A stretch of 58,212 nucleotides of DNA from an uncultured Ruminococcus sp. (GCA_947176415.1 CAMWQJ010000007.1:1-58212); one strand, 5' to 3'; shown: positions 7,882-16,792, numbered from the stretch's first letter. Program-made: numbers and translations. Notes: generated by a model from the letters alone, not told the origin.

Positions 7882-8961
7882 ATGCTATGTGAAAAGTGCC
7901 GTAATGAACTTAACCCGAATGCCGAAGTATGTGCAAGGTGCGGTACACCTGTATCACGTAATGTTGCGGGTTTTGAAAATACTATGGAAATAAAAAAAGC
8001 CCTTAAATCCATGATGGAACAGTATGGGCAGGATTTGATTGTTGATAAAAACAAGTTTATTTCTTTACTTAATGATTTTATACCTGAATACGAAAAAGAA
8101 CGCAGACTTCTTAAAAATATGCTACAGGCTGATGTGCTGAATATTATGCTCCGTGAAAAAGAACAACAGAATATAGGAATAATGAAAGCAAAGGAATTTA
8201 TGCTATCCGAAATGTTCCTGTCAGAAAAAGCAGTGGAATTTACGATAGTATGCTTTACATATATGCTCGGCTGGAATTATACCCCTAAACTCGTTGAACA
8301 GCCGAAACAGACCGCACCGCCTGAAAATGCAAAAAGCGGAAGTGCCACGGCTGAAAAGAAAAATTCCGCTCCTGCAATGCCGACCGGTATGCCGTTTGAC
8401 GTCGGTAAAGTTTTCAGACCTATGGACGCCGGAAGATACAGGCTGAAAGGCAATGTTAAAATCCCAGAGGGCTATACAGCTATCGAAAGTTTCACATTTG
8501 ACGGATTCGGTTTCATGAAAACCGCAACGCTCCCTGACGGTATTGTATCTATAGGCGAATACGCTTTTTCCGAGTGCAAGAGGCTGAAAAGCATAGAAAT
8601 TCCGCCTACTCTGCGTATCCTTAAACGAGGTGCTTTCTTCCAGTGCGGTAAACTCAATATAGTAAAGCTCCCTAACGGCGTCTTTGAAATCGGGGACAAT
8701 ACTTTTTCGTTCTGTCACAGCCTTGAAATAGTGGATATTCCCGAAAGTGTAAGCAGTATAGGTGCTGAGGCTTTTTCAGGCTGTGAAAGTCTCCGCAAAC
8801 TCTATCTTTCGGAAAATGTCAAATATATAGCTGATACGGCTTTTTCTTACTGCCAGTCCCTGACAATACGCTGTTACGAAAATTCATATGTACATAAATT
8901 CTGTCTCAACATGGGCATAAAAGTTGAAACAGTGGCAAAGGGTACGCCGTTCGGCAGATAA
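7882..8961 (+). CDS. zinc-ribbon protein with BspA-type leucine-rich repeats
   Basis: A 359-residue protein with no signal peptide. Residues 3-20 form a four-cysteine zinc ribbon (Cys3, Cys6, Cys17, Cys20). Residues about 35-140 are a helical region; a Pro/Ala/Lys linker follows; residues about 185-345 are BspA/LRR_5-type repeats (units such as LPDGIVSIGEYAFSEC and IPESVSSIGAEAFSGC). LRR_5 repeats are often on secreted proteins, so a cytosolic zinc-ribbon version next to a kinase suggests a protein-binding role in signalling. First gene of an apparent operon; 36 bases separate it from the kinase gene. AGGAGG lies 12 bases before ATG. Function is not known. Confidence 0.85.
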   Translation: MLCEKCRNELNPNAEVCARCGTPVSRNVAGFENTMEIKKALKSMMEQYGQDLIVDKNKFISLLNDFIPEYEKERRLLKNMLQADVLNIMLREKEQQNIGIMKAKEFMLSEMFLSEKAVEFTIVCFTYMLGWNYTPKLVEQPKQTAPPENAKSGSATAEKKNSAPAMPTGMPFDVGKVFRPMDAGRYRLKGNVKIPEGYTAIESFTFDGFGFMKTATLPDGIVSIGEYAFSECKRLKSIEIPPTLRILKRGAFFQCGKLNIVKLPNGVFEIGDNTFSFCHSLEIVDIPESVSSIGAEAFSGCESLRKLYLSENVKYIADTAFSYCQSLTIRCYENSYVHKFCLNMGIKVETVAKGTPFGR

Positions 8962-8997
8962 ATTCAAGAAAATCAATTAGTGAAGGGAATGAATTAA

Positions 8998-10341
8998 ATG
9001 GTAGAACTTAAAATCGGCGAACAGGTCGAAATGGAATACGGCGGTTCTGCAACAGTAAAAAAGATACTCGGCAGTGGTGGTCAGGGTATAGTTTATCTCG
9101 TTGATTTCAATGGCATAGACTATGCTTTGAAGTGGTACGACGTTGACAGGATAAAAAACGCACGTTCTTTCCGCAAGAACATTGAAACGAATATAAAGGA
9201 CGGTGCGCCGAGCGACAAGTTTCTGTGGCCTAAATATCTTACAAAGGAAAACGCCAACGGCACTTTTGGCTATATAATGGATTTGCGTCCGCAGGGGTAT
9301 GACTCTTTCGTCGATATTCTTAATACCTACAGGCTCGATATTGATGAACTTACAGGACGAGCTACAAAGTCCACCGTACAGTTTTCAAGCCTCTACTCAA
9401 TGGTTACGGCTGTAATAAATATAGTAAACGCTTTCCGTCAGCTTCACCGTGCAGGAAAAAGCTATCAGGACCTGAATGACGGCGGTTTCTTTATCAATGT
9501 GAATACGGGCGATATTCTCGTCTGTGACTGCGATAACATAGCACCCGACGGAAGCAATTTCGGAATAGGCGGTAAGCCTGGCTATATGGCTCCTGAGGTT
9601 GTAAGGGGAATTGCAAAGCCAAATGTTCAGACGGATAAATATTCGCTTGCTGTTGTGCTTTTCAAACTTCTTTTCAGAGGCGACCCGATGGAAGGCGAAA
9701 AGGTTGTAAAGGACGTCTGCCTTACAGAAACTTCCGAGCTTAAACATTACGGTCAGCAGGCTGTTTTTGTCTACGACCCCGAAAACAATACAAACAGACC
9801 CGTCCGTGGCATTCACGACAATGTTATAAAGTTCTGGAGAATATACCCCTCGTATATCCGTGACGCTTTTATACGTTCTTTCACAACAGGTATAAGAGAG
9901 CCTAACAAGCGTATTATCGAGAACGAATGGCAGAAGTTATTTATCCGTCTCCGTTCTGAGATTATTATGTGTACCTGCGGACGTACAAATTTCACGTCCA
10001 TGTTTGAAAAACTCGACAACGCAATGTATAAATGTCCCAAATGCGGTGCAGAGTTTGCAACGCTTGCATTCAGCAACAGAGATTACCGCATACCGCTTTA
10101 CGTCGGAAGTAAATTCTATAAATGCGAGATAGACCCACGGTCAGATGATTTTCAGACGGTTGCGGGCGAACTCGTTGAAAACAAGCTGAAGCCCGGAATG
10201 CTCGGCATAAAGAACTGTTCAGACAAAACATGGCGTGTTAAAATGCCCGACGGCGTTTTTTATGATATAGCACCGACAAGGGGATTTCCGCTGTGGAAAG
10301 GTCTTGAAATAGATTTCGGAAATGTCAATGCACATATCTGA
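8998..10341 (+). CDS. protein kinase-fold protein with C-terminal zinc ribbon (TerY-P type)
   Basis: Ser/Thr kinase-like domain at about residues 5-300: glycine loop GSGGQGIVY, Lys45 in YALKWY, catalytic loop SYQDLNDGGFFIN with Asp158 and Asn167, a DFG equivalent CDCDN with Asp177, and GYMAPEV with Glu200. The essential residues are present although HRD and DFG are reworded, so activity is plausible. Residues about 322-350 form a zinc ribbon (CTCG ... CPKCG). In the TerY-P triad described for Ter-associated systems, a kinase of this kind goes with a vWA protein and a PP2C phosphatase; exactly those two genes follow here. Spacing to the vWA gene is 41 bases. Confidence 0.87.
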   Translation: MVELKIGEQVEMEYGGSATVKKILGSGGQGIVYLVDFNGIDYALKWYDVDRIKNARSFRKNIETNIKDGAPSDKFLWPKYLTKENANGTFGYIMDLRPQGYDSFVDILNTYRLDIDELTGRATKSTVQFSSLYSMVTAVINIVNAFRQLHRAGKSYQDLNDGGFFINVNTGDILVCDCDNIAPDGSNFGIGGKPGYMAPEVVRGIAKPNVQTDKYSLAVVLFKLLFRGDPMEGEKVVKDVCLTETSELKHYGQQAVFVYDPENNTNRPVRGIHDNVIKFWRIYPSYIRDAFIRSFTTGIREPNKRIIENEWQKLFIRLRSEIIMCTCGRTNFTSMFEKLDNAMYKCPKCGAEFATLAFSNRDYRIPLYVGSKFYKCEIDPRSDDFQTVAGELVENKLKPGMLGIKNCSDKTWRVKMPDGVFYDIAPTRGFPLWKGLEIDFGNVNAHI

Positions 10342-10382
10342 TTTTTTATGTTGCCAATGATTAGAAAGGGAGTATGTAAATT

Positions 10383-11204
10383 ATGAGTAATGATATGGAA
10401 AATAAAGTAAAGACAGGTATCGGCGAGGATTTCGACAGCCTTCTTGACTTTGACGACGACGACCCGTTAAGTGCAACAAGCGTATCTAAAAAAAGCCTTG
10501 TAATATTTTTCCTGATAGATACATCGGGAAGTATGAAAGGCACAAAAATGGGCGAGCTTAATACGGTTATGGAAGAGCTTATTCCCGAAATAAGAAGAGT
10601 CGGCGAGGCTGATACGGACGTAAAAGTTGCTGTACTTACTTTCTCAAACAGCGTTATGTGGATGTATTCCGAGCCTATCTCTATCGAGGATTTCGAGTGG
10701 ACACGTCTGCGTGCCGACGGCGTTACAAGCATGGGCGAGGCTTTCAGGGAATTGTCTATCAGAATGTCAAGAAACAGTTTTTTAAGTTCTCCGTCACTTT
10801 CCTTTGCACCTGTTATATTTCTTATGACAGACGGCTACCCGTCGGACGATTATAAGGCAGGTCTTGAGGCACTCCAGAAAAACAGCTGGTATAAATTCGG
10901 TCTAAAGGCGGCTCTCGGTATCGGCAAGGAAGCAAATGACGATATGCTCGCTGAATTTACAGGCACAAGAGATACTGTTGTACACGCATATTCAGGTGGT
11001 CAGCTTGCACAGATGATTAAAATTATTGCCGTTACTTCTTCCCAGATAGGAAGCAAGAGCATGACTCTTTCGGACGATACAAACCACGAGTTAAGCTCTC
11101 AGGACGTTTATGCGGCAAAGCAGAAAATGCTCGGTCAGCAGATTCAGGAGCTTGTCAAGTCGCAGGATTATTCGGATACCGTTCCTTTCGATACGGGCTG
11201 GTAA
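10383..11204 (+). CDS. TerY-like von Willebrand factor A domain protein
   Basis: A 273-residue cytosolic vWA protein. The metal-ion-dependent adhesion site is complete: DTSGS with Asp46, Ser48 and Ser50, Thr115 in GVTSMGEA, and Asp150 in MTDGYPSDD. An acidic N-terminal stretch (FDSLLDFDDDD) precedes the domain. TerY proteins bind partners through a metal-bridged contact and belong to the Ter stress systems; no terB/terC/terD gene is seen in this window, so this looks like the stand-alone kinase/phosphatase/vWA triad. A GGGAG ribosome site precedes ATG. Confidence 0.88.
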   Translation: MSNDMENKVKTGIGEDFDSLLDFDDDDPLSATSVSKKSLVIFFLIDTSGSMKGTKMGELNTVMEELIPEIRRVGEADTDVKVAVLTFSNSVMWMYSEPISIEDFEWTRLRADGVTSMGEAFRELSIRMSRNSFLSSPSLSFAPVIFLMTDGYPSDDYKAGLEALQKNSWYKFGLKAALGIGKEANDDMLAEFTGTRDTVVHAYSGGQLAQMIKIIAVTSSQIGSKSMTLSDDTNHELSSQDVYAAKQKMLGQQIQELVKSQDYSDTVPFDTGW

Positions 11205-11238
11205 TCCGCCTATGTCTGTCCGAAAGGAGTGCTTTTAA

Positions 11239-12198
11239 ATGTTGAATGGTTTCTGCCATACAGTTATCGGGGCAAGCCATATCAAAGGTGGCACAGTCTG
11301 TCAGGATTCGTCTGTTTTCAGAACATATGACAATTACGGAATAGCTGTTGTTGCTGACGGTCATGGCAGTAAAAGGCATTTCAGGAGTGACAAAGGCTCG
11401 GAAATGGCTGTGGCGGCAGCACTCGATGCGGTTGAAGAATTCTATAAAGACCCTGACGCTTTTGAAGAAAGTTTTCTGAGAGACCCCGAAACAATAATAA
11501 AGAAAATAGAAAAGAATATTATTTCTCGCTGGAACAGGCTTGTTATACATCATTATACCCACAACCCATACACCGACGAGGAAAAGGAACGTTTTACCGA
11601 AAAGGAGTTTAAACGCCTCAAGGTTGAAACCGTATACGGAACAACGCTGATAGTTGCAGTTATGGGAAGAAAATTTACTTTCGGAACTCAGATAGGCGAC
11701 GGAAGCCTTGTTCTCATATGCGAGGACGCAGCGGCGGAAATGCCTATAGGATACGAAGAATCAGCCCCCGCCAATCTGACTGCCTCAATGTGCAACAGTC
11801 AGGCTATCAATTATTTCAACAGTTTCTACACCACCGACGAAAAGCCGATAGCCGTCTTTGTGTCTACTGACGGTCTGTATACGTCTTTCAAGACTGACGA
11901 AGATTTTCTTGACTATCACAGCATTCTCGCAAGCCAGCTTATAAATATTGAAAAATTCAAGCCGTCTATCCGCAAGAATCTTTCCAAAAGGTCAAGAAGC
12001 GGAACAGAGGACGACACGTCGCTTGCCTGTGTCTTTGATGAAAGTATTCTTCCCGAAAAACAGGAAGAACTCAAAGAACAGGTTGAAGTGAATAAAATTC
12101 ACGCCTCCATGCGTAAAGCCGAGCATAAAGCACGCATGGAGAAACAGCGTTTTAAAAATCAGATTAACCGTCAGAACGCAATAGAAGACAACGACTGA
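11239..12198 (+). CDS. PP2C-type protein phosphatase
   Basis: A 319-residue metal-dependent Ser/Thr phosphatase of the PP2C family. Motifs seen: CQDSS near residue 22, VVADGHGS with Asp40/Gly41, QIGDGS, VSTDGLY and EDDTSLA, which together supply the binuclear metal site. The C-terminal 60 residues are charged and helical, possibly coiled coil. It presumably reverses the action of the kinase encoded two genes upstream, on a shared substrate or on the kinase itself; that is inference from the triad. AAAGGAG precedes the ATG; 34 bases separate it from the vWA gene. Confidence 0.88.
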   Translation: MLNGFCHTVIGASHIKGGTVCQDSSVFRTYDNYGIAVVADGHGSKRHFRSDKGSEMAVAAALDAVEEFYKDPDAFEESFLRDPETIIKKIEKNIISRWNRLVIHHYTHNPYTDEEKERFTEKEFKRLKVETVYGTTLIVAVMGRKFTFGTQIGDGSLVLICEDAAAEMPIGYEESAPANLTASMCNSQAINYFNSFYTTDEKPIAVFVSTDGLYTSFKTDEDFLDYHSILASQLINIEKFKPSIRKNLSKRSRSGTEDDTSLACVFDESILPEKQEELKEQVEVNKIHASMRKAEHKARMEKQRFKNQINRQNAIEDND

Positions 12199-12200
12199 AG

Positions 12201-12308
12201 ATTGAAGTGAAAAATGTTGAGAACTGGTTCAGATGTGCCGAGACTTCAATGTTTATGGCTAAGGCAAACGGTAAAAATCAGCTTTGTTTCTACAGCCCTG
12301 TTGTCTGA
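12201..12308 (+). pseudogene. remnant of a GGDEF-domain C-terminus
   Basis: A short frame ending with TGA at 12306-12308 encodes FRCAETSMFMAKANGKNQLC followed by FYSP. This matches the C-terminal end of GGDEF domains, where A(D/E).A.Y.AK..GKN.....Y is conserved. The frame is open only a little further upstream, into the end of the PP2C gene, and no remainder of a GGDEF domain is present nearby. I read it as the residue of a deleted diguanylate cyclase gene that once lay in the operon. A GTG at 12207 could start a 33-residue peptide, but no ribosome site supports translation. Confidence 0.6.
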
Positions 12309-12353
12309 CTGAATATATATTCTGAAAATAAGTAATGAAAGGAATGATACATA

Positions 12354-13607
12354 ATGGAATTAACCGAATTGTATAATAAAGCCGTCCAGCTTATTGAAGA
12401 AGTGAAAAAAGCAGTCGGACAGACGGCAGACTGCTCAGGGATTTGTGTTATTGCCAATAATTCGGGCAAAATATATGCCGGAACGGACGGAATTAAAATC
12501 GCTGACGGCATCGTTTCAAAAGCCACTCCCGAATATAATGCAGTGATTTCCATGCTTGCGGACGGAAATACGGTTGCAGGCATGATGATTAATATATCTG
12601 CTGACGGAAATATCTGTCCGCCGTGCAGTGAGGTTATAGAAATGCTTGTGAATGCAAACTCCGAAAATGTAGTTTGTGAAGTCGCTGTTTCTCCAGACAA
12701 ATCGCTCAGAATGTGCGAAATCAGCACACAGCAGTCTGCAAAGAGCGAGGGAGTTTCTGCCGAAAATACAGCGGAGACAGTACGTCATGAAGTGCCTGTA
12801 ATTGCCGATACAATTGAGTTTGCAAAAGAACCGATAAGCGACAGCATGAGTTTTGAGGAGAAGTTCGGATTTGATTTTGACGATACGCCGTCAACGCCCG
12901 TGCCGACTTTGGATAGCGATTCGCATAGTGCCAAAATTCCTCAGCAGGAGAATAACATCAGTCAGCCCGTGCAGAACGTCTACTCACAGCAACAGCAGGG
13001 ATATACGGACATGAGTGGGCAGTTTGTCAATATGCCGAGCTATCAGCAACCCGTGCAGACAGGCTATCCACAGCCACAGCCGATGTATCCGAATCAGCAG
13101 GGCTATATAAATCCTGCAATGCAGGGAATGGTCGGACAGTTTATACAGCCGAATGCCCAGTTTACACAGTCGGGAAATCAGATTTTTACTCCTCAGCCGT
13201 CTGTGCCGTCGGGACAGCAGATTTACGGTCAGCCAGTAAATCAGGGCTATCCGCAACAGCCCGTACAGCCTGTACAGTCGCAGTACAGCCAGCAGATGAT
13301 GCAGTCAAATCCATATGTGAACAGCCAGCCAGTCAACAACGCATATCCGCAGGCATCTGTGTCAAGCCGTTATATAAACAGCGGTGCGAGCCAGTCGGTT
13401 ACTCTTTCGGGCGAAGGAAAGTCTAAATTCAGGCAGAGACTCAGCAAATTTATGGACAATGACATTACTGCTCCGAGCGTACCGCAGAAACCTGCCAATG
13501 AAGAAGTACTCTCAAAAAGCGAAATCAGAAAACAGGCTCGTGACAAGAAAAAAATGGCAAAGGTCAACGCAGATTTCAAAAAGCGTATGAAAGACCTCGG
13601 ATATTGA
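12354..13607 (+). CDS. cytidine-deaminase-like domain with Gln/Pro-rich tail
   Basis: Residues 1-115 resemble the cytidine deaminase fold: PEYNAV with Glu60 stands where deaminases have [HC]AE, and CPPCSEVIEML stands where they have PC..C. The first zinc ligand is Thr58 and the second Cys of the PC..C pair is lost, so catalysis is doubtful and a ligand- or protein-binding role is likelier. Residues about 190-345 are a Gln/Pro/Tyr-rich, low-complexity region; the last 60 residues are basic and helical. AAAGG precedes ATG. It is the last gene before a strong terminator and so probably belongs to the kinase/vWA/phosphatase operon. The deaminase link is my reading and is moderate. Confidence 0.75.
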   Translation: MELTELYNKAVQLIEEVKKAVGQTADCSGICVIANNSGKIYAGTDGIKIADGIVSKATPEYNAVISMLADGNTVAGMMINISADGNICPPCSEVIEMLVNANSENVVCEVAVSPDKSLRMCEISTQQSAKSEGVSAENTAETVRHEVPVIADTIEFAKEPISDSMSFEEKFGFDFDDTPSTPVPTLDSDSHSAKIPQQENNISQPVQNVYSQQQQGYTDMSGQFVNMPSYQQPVQTGYPQPQPMYPNQQGYINPAMQGMVGQFIQPNAQFTQSGNQIFTPQPSVPSGQQIYGQPVNQGYPQQPVQPVQSQYSQQMMQSNPYVNSQPVNNAYPQASVSSRYINSGASQSVTLSGEGKSKFRQRLSKFMDNDITAPSVPQKPANEEVLSKSEIRKQARDKKKMAKVNADFKKRMKDLGY

Positions 13608-13618
13608 TAAAAAATTTA

Positions 13619-13647
13619 ACTCTCCGTTTGTGGCGGAGAGTTTTTTT
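13619..13647 (+). terminator. intrinsic terminator of the kinase/vWA/PP2C operon
   Basis: Perfect 8-bp stem ACTCTCCG/CGGAGAGT with a 7-base loop and a seven-T run. Confidence 0.92.
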
Positions 13648-13667
13648 CGGATTTTTTCTTATAACTA

Positions 13668-13696
13668 TTGGCATATTATGCATTTTGTGCTATAAT
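13668..13696 (+). promoter_or_regulatory. sigma-A promoter ahead of trmB
   Basis: TTGGCA (13668-13673), 17-base spacer, TATAAT (13691-13696). Confidence 0.8.
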
Positions 13697-13726
13697 TAAT
13701 ATAAGTATAAAATTTGGAGGTAGATT

Positions 13727-14377
13727 ATGAGAATACGCCACAAACCATGGGCAAAGCCAGAACTCGAAAGCTGTTCGTTTTTTGTGACTGATATCGTCAG
13801 CCAGAAAGGGCAGTGGACAGAGCTTTTCAGCCAGCCTGACAGACCGCTTTATGTTGAACTGGGTTGCGGAAAGGGCGGATTTATTTCGCAGATTGTCCCT
13901 GAACACCCTGAAATAAATTTTGTAGCAATGGACATCAAAAATGAAATGCTTGTGCTTGCAAAGCGGAAAATAGAAACGACGTGCGAGGATTTTTCAAACG
14001 TCAGAATAGCAATTCAGAATATCGAAAGGCTCGATATTGCGTGGGACGAAAACGACCGTGCGGACAGGATTTATATAAATTTCTGCAATCCGTGGCCTAA
14101 AAAAAAGCATAATAAACGCCGTTTGACACACACAAGACAGCTACTGAACTATAAAAAATTCCTGAAAGGTGAAATATGGTTCAAGACTGACGATGACGAA
14201 CTTTTTGAAGAATCGCTCGGATATTTTGAGGAGGCAGGGTTCAGGGTTAAATTCAAAACTTACGACCTGCACAGCGAGACGGGAATAGAAAATTTCGAGA
14301 CGGAACATGAAAAAATGTTTACGGAAGAGGGCAAAAAAATTAAGTTTCTCATAGCAGAGCCGATTATGGAGAAGTAG
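13727..14377 (+). CDS. trmB: tRNA (guanine46-N7)-methyltransferase TrmB
   Basis: TrmB places m7G at position 46 of the tRNA variable loop using S-adenosylmethionine. The 216-residue protein shows the family N-terminus MRIRHKPWAKPEL, the SAM-binding VELGCGKGGF motif near residue 44, an acidic MDIK strand end, and the TrmB signature NPWPKKKHNKRRL that follows the cofactor domain. The C-terminal TD..ELFE..L segment also fits. GGAGG lies 7 bases before ATG. It leads a group that continues into pyrimidine synthesis genes, with small gaps. Confidence 0.95.
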   Translation: MRIRHKPWAKPELESCSFFVTDIVSQKGQWTELFSQPDRPLYVELGCGKGGFISQIVPEHPEINFVAMDIKNEMLVLAKRKIETTCEDFSNVRIAIQNIERLDIAWDENDRADRIYINFCNPWPKKKHNKRRLTHTRQLLNYKKFLKGEIWFKTDDDELFEESLGYFEEAGFRVKFKTYDLHSETGIENFETEHEKMFTEEGKKIKFLIAEPIMEK

Positions 14378-14379
14378 AC

Positions 14380-14571
14380 ATGGAATACGAAAAAACAGGC
14401 GAAAAATTTTCCTTTGGATTTGGGAGCAACAGGGTTGCAGGCAGTGGAAAAATTCCGAAGACCGCAACAGCAAAACCGACGAAAAAGAAGATTTTCAGAA
14501 AAATTCTGACAGCAGGTACACAGATAGGTGTGTTTATAATTATACGAAAAGTAATAAAAAACAAGGAGTGA
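14380..14571 (+). CDS. small conserved-looking protein between trmB and pyrC
   Basis: A 63-residue frame begins two bases after the trmB stop, with GGAGAAG 5 bases upstream, and ends four bases before pyrC; the pyrC ribosome site AAGGAG overlaps its last codons. The product is basic with a Gly/Ser/Lys-rich first half and a short hydrophobic stretch (GVFIIIR) near the C-terminus, possibly a membrane-associated helix. I recognise no family. Tight packing, good ribosome site and in-style codon use favour a real gene. Confidence 0.6.
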   Translation: MEYEKTGEKFSFGFGSNRVAGSGKIPKTATAKPTKKKIFRKILTAGTQIGVFIIIRKVIKNKE

Positions 14572-14575
14572 TAGA

Positions 14576-15847
14576 ATGGCTGAAACGATACTTATAAAAA
14601 ATATCCGTGCGGTTGATACGGAAAGGGACTTCACGGGAGATGTTTTCATAAAGGACGGGAAAATAGCTGAAACAGGCGAAAAACTCAATGTACAGGCGGA
14701 CAGGGTTATCAACGGTGAAGGGCTTTTGCTTATGCCGTCGCTGTTTGATATGCACGTACATTTCAGAGACCCCGGACAGACGCACAAGGAAGATATTATT
14801 ACAGGCTGTAAATCCGCACTTGCTGGGGGAGTTACGGGAGTGCTTGCAATGCCGAACACAAAACCGCCGTGCGACAGCCCTGAGATAATTAAATATATAA
14901 TCGAAAAATCAAAGGGGACGGGCGTTGACGTTTACCCCGTCGGCTGTATCACAAACGGCATGAACGGAGATGGTCTCTGCGATTACGAGGCACTGAAAAA
15001 TGCTGGTTGTATATGTATTTCGGACGACGGCAGACCTGTTGAAAATGCCGAAAATATGCGTAAAGCACTTGAAATTTCAAAGGAAAACGGTTTGCTCGTT
15101 GCCTCTCACTGCGAGGATTTGAACATCATAGACGGCGGAATAATGAACAAGGGCGAAATTTCGGAAAAACTGGGCGTAAAGGGCATGGACAGGTCGTCGG
15201 AGGACTATATAACAGCGAGGGAAATTATTCTTGCCTCGTCTGCGGACGCACGCATTCATATATGCCACGTCAGCACGGAGGGCAGTACGGCGATAATAAG
15301 GTTTGCGAAATCGAGGGGAGTTAAAGTAACCTGCGAGACTGCACCGCATTATTTCATGCTGACGGAAAAGTTGCTTGAAAATCGTGATGCGGACTACAGA
15401 ATGAATCCTCCGCTAAGGACTCAGGACGATGTTAAGGCAATAATCGAGGCGATAAAGGACGGCACGATTGACTGCATTATTACCGACCATGCACCGCATA
15501 CAGCCGAAGAAAAGTCCGATTTTGAGAAAGCTCCTAACGGCGTTGTGGGACTGGAGACATCTTTGTCGGCAACTCTCACGGCTCTTTATCACACGGGCGA
15601 AATTTCTTTGCAGAAAGTAATTGAACTTATGTGCGTAAATCCGAGAAAGATACTGGGTCTTGAAGTGCCTGAAATTTCAGTCGGAAAAACCGCAGACCTT
15701 GTTATTGCAGACCTCGGCAGGAAGTGGACTGTAGAACCCGAAAAACTTCATTCAAAGTCTCATAACAGCGTTTTCAAGGGAATGGAACTGACGGGAAAAC
15801 CTCTCGTTACAATCTCAAAGGGAAAAATAGTATACGAAAATTTATAA
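14576..15847 (+). CDS. pyrC: dihydroorotase (class I)
   Basis: PyrC closes N-carbamoyl-aspartate to dihydroorotate, the third step of pyrimidine synthesis. The 423-residue amidohydrolase has the metal site DMHVHFRDPG (about residues 58-67), the NPPLR substrate-binding motif, and TDHAPHT with the active-site Asp late in the barrel. HICHVSTEGS supplies another metal histidine. Length matches the class I bacterial enzyme. It sits in a run pyrC-pyrF-carA-carB. pyrB, pyrD and pyrE are not in the window. Confidence 0.95.
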   Translation: MAETILIKNIRAVDTERDFTGDVFIKDGKIAETGEKLNVQADRVINGEGLLLMPSLFDMHVHFRDPGQTHKEDIITGCKSALAGGVTGVLAMPNTKPPCDSPEIIKYIIEKSKGTGVDVYPVGCITNGMNGDGLCDYEALKNAGCICISDDGRPVENAENMRKALEISKENGLLVASHCEDLNIIDGGIMNKGEISEKLGVKGMDRSSEDYITAREIILASSADARIHICHVSTEGSTAIIRFAKSRGVKVTCETAPHYFMLTEKLLENRDADYRMNPPLRTQDDVKAIIEAIKDGTIDCIITDHAPHTAEEKSDFEKAPNGVVGLETSLSATLTALYHTGEISLQKVIELMCVNPRKILGLEVPEISVGKTADLVIADLGRKWTVEPEKLHSKSHNSVFKGMELTGKPLVTISKGKIVYENL

Positions 15848-15865
15848 TGAAAGGATAGATTTTTT

Positions 15866-16792
15866 ATGTCATTTGACAGACTTATCGAAAGAATTATTGA
15901 ACTTAAAAACCCGACGGTTGTCGGTCTCGACCCTAAACTTGAATATGTTCCTCAGTATATCCAGAGGAGATACATGGACAAGGACGGCGGTACTCTCAGG
16001 GCAGCCGCAAAAGCTATATTCGACTTCAATCAGGCGATTATAGATGAGATTCACGATATAGTCCCCGCAATCAAGCCACAGTGTGCGTACTATGAAATGT
16101 ACGGAAGTTATGGAATAAAAGCATTGCAGAAGACAATCCGCTATGCAAAACTCAATGGTATGTTTGTTATAACGGACGGTAAGCGTAATGACATAGGTGC
16201 GACGATGGAGGCTTACACAAATGCACATCTCGGCACTGTGAACGTCTGTGGAAACGAAATAGAGCCTTTTGCCTCGGACGCACTTACGGTTAATGGTTAT
16301 CTCGGAACGGACGGAATAGAACCGCTTCTCAATATCTGCCGTGAGAAAGACAAGGGAATATATGTTCTTGTAAAGACTTCAAACAAATCAAGCGGAGAGA
16401 TTCAGGACATGAAACTTGAAGACGGCACGCCGATTTATGCACTCATGGGCGATATGTGCGAGAAGTGGGGAGCTGATACAATCGGAAAATACGGCTATTC
16501 CGCTGTCGGTGCTGTTGTGGGTGCGACTTATCCCGAAATGCTAACCGAACTCAGAAAAAGACTTCCTCACACGATGTTTCTTGTCCCCGGTTACGGAGCT
16601 CAGGGGGGCGGAGCTGAAGGGCTGAAAGGTGCATTTGATGAAAACGGTCTCGGAGCAATTGTAAATTCCAGCCGTGCAGTAATGTGTGCATACAAGAAAG
16701 AGGGTTGCGACGAAAGGGATTTTGCAAAGTCTGCGAGACGTGAGGCAATAAGAATGAGGGACGACATAACCCAGTATATAAACCTTAAATAA
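15866..16792 (+). CDS. pyrF: orotidine 5'-phosphate decarboxylase (long form)
   Basis: PyrF decarboxylates OMP to UMP, the last de novo step. The 308-residue length is that of the type 2 (long) form. The catalytic D.K..D array is seen in ITDGKRNDIGAT at about residue 94-104, an early GLDPKLEY binds the substrate, and the phosphate-binding end has LVPGYGAQGGG and NSSRAVM. AAAGGA precedes the ATG, 18 bases after pyrC. A weak terminator lies behind the gene, so pyrF could partly insulate carAB. Confidence 0.95.
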   Translation: MSFDRLIERIIELKNPTVVGLDPKLEYVPQYIQRRYMDKDGGTLRAAAKAIFDFNQAIIDEIHDIVPAIKPQCAYYEMYGSYGIKALQKTIRYAKLNGMFVITDGKRNDIGATMEAYTNAHLGTVNVCGNEIEPFASDALTVNGYLGTDGIEPLLNICREKDKGIYVLVKTSNKSSGEIQDMKLEDGTPIYALMGDMCEKWGADTIGKYGYSAVGAVVGATYPEMLTELRKRLPHTMFLVPGYGAQGGGAEGLKGAFDENGLGAIVNSSRAVMCAYKKEGCDERDFAKSARREAIRMRDDITQYINLK

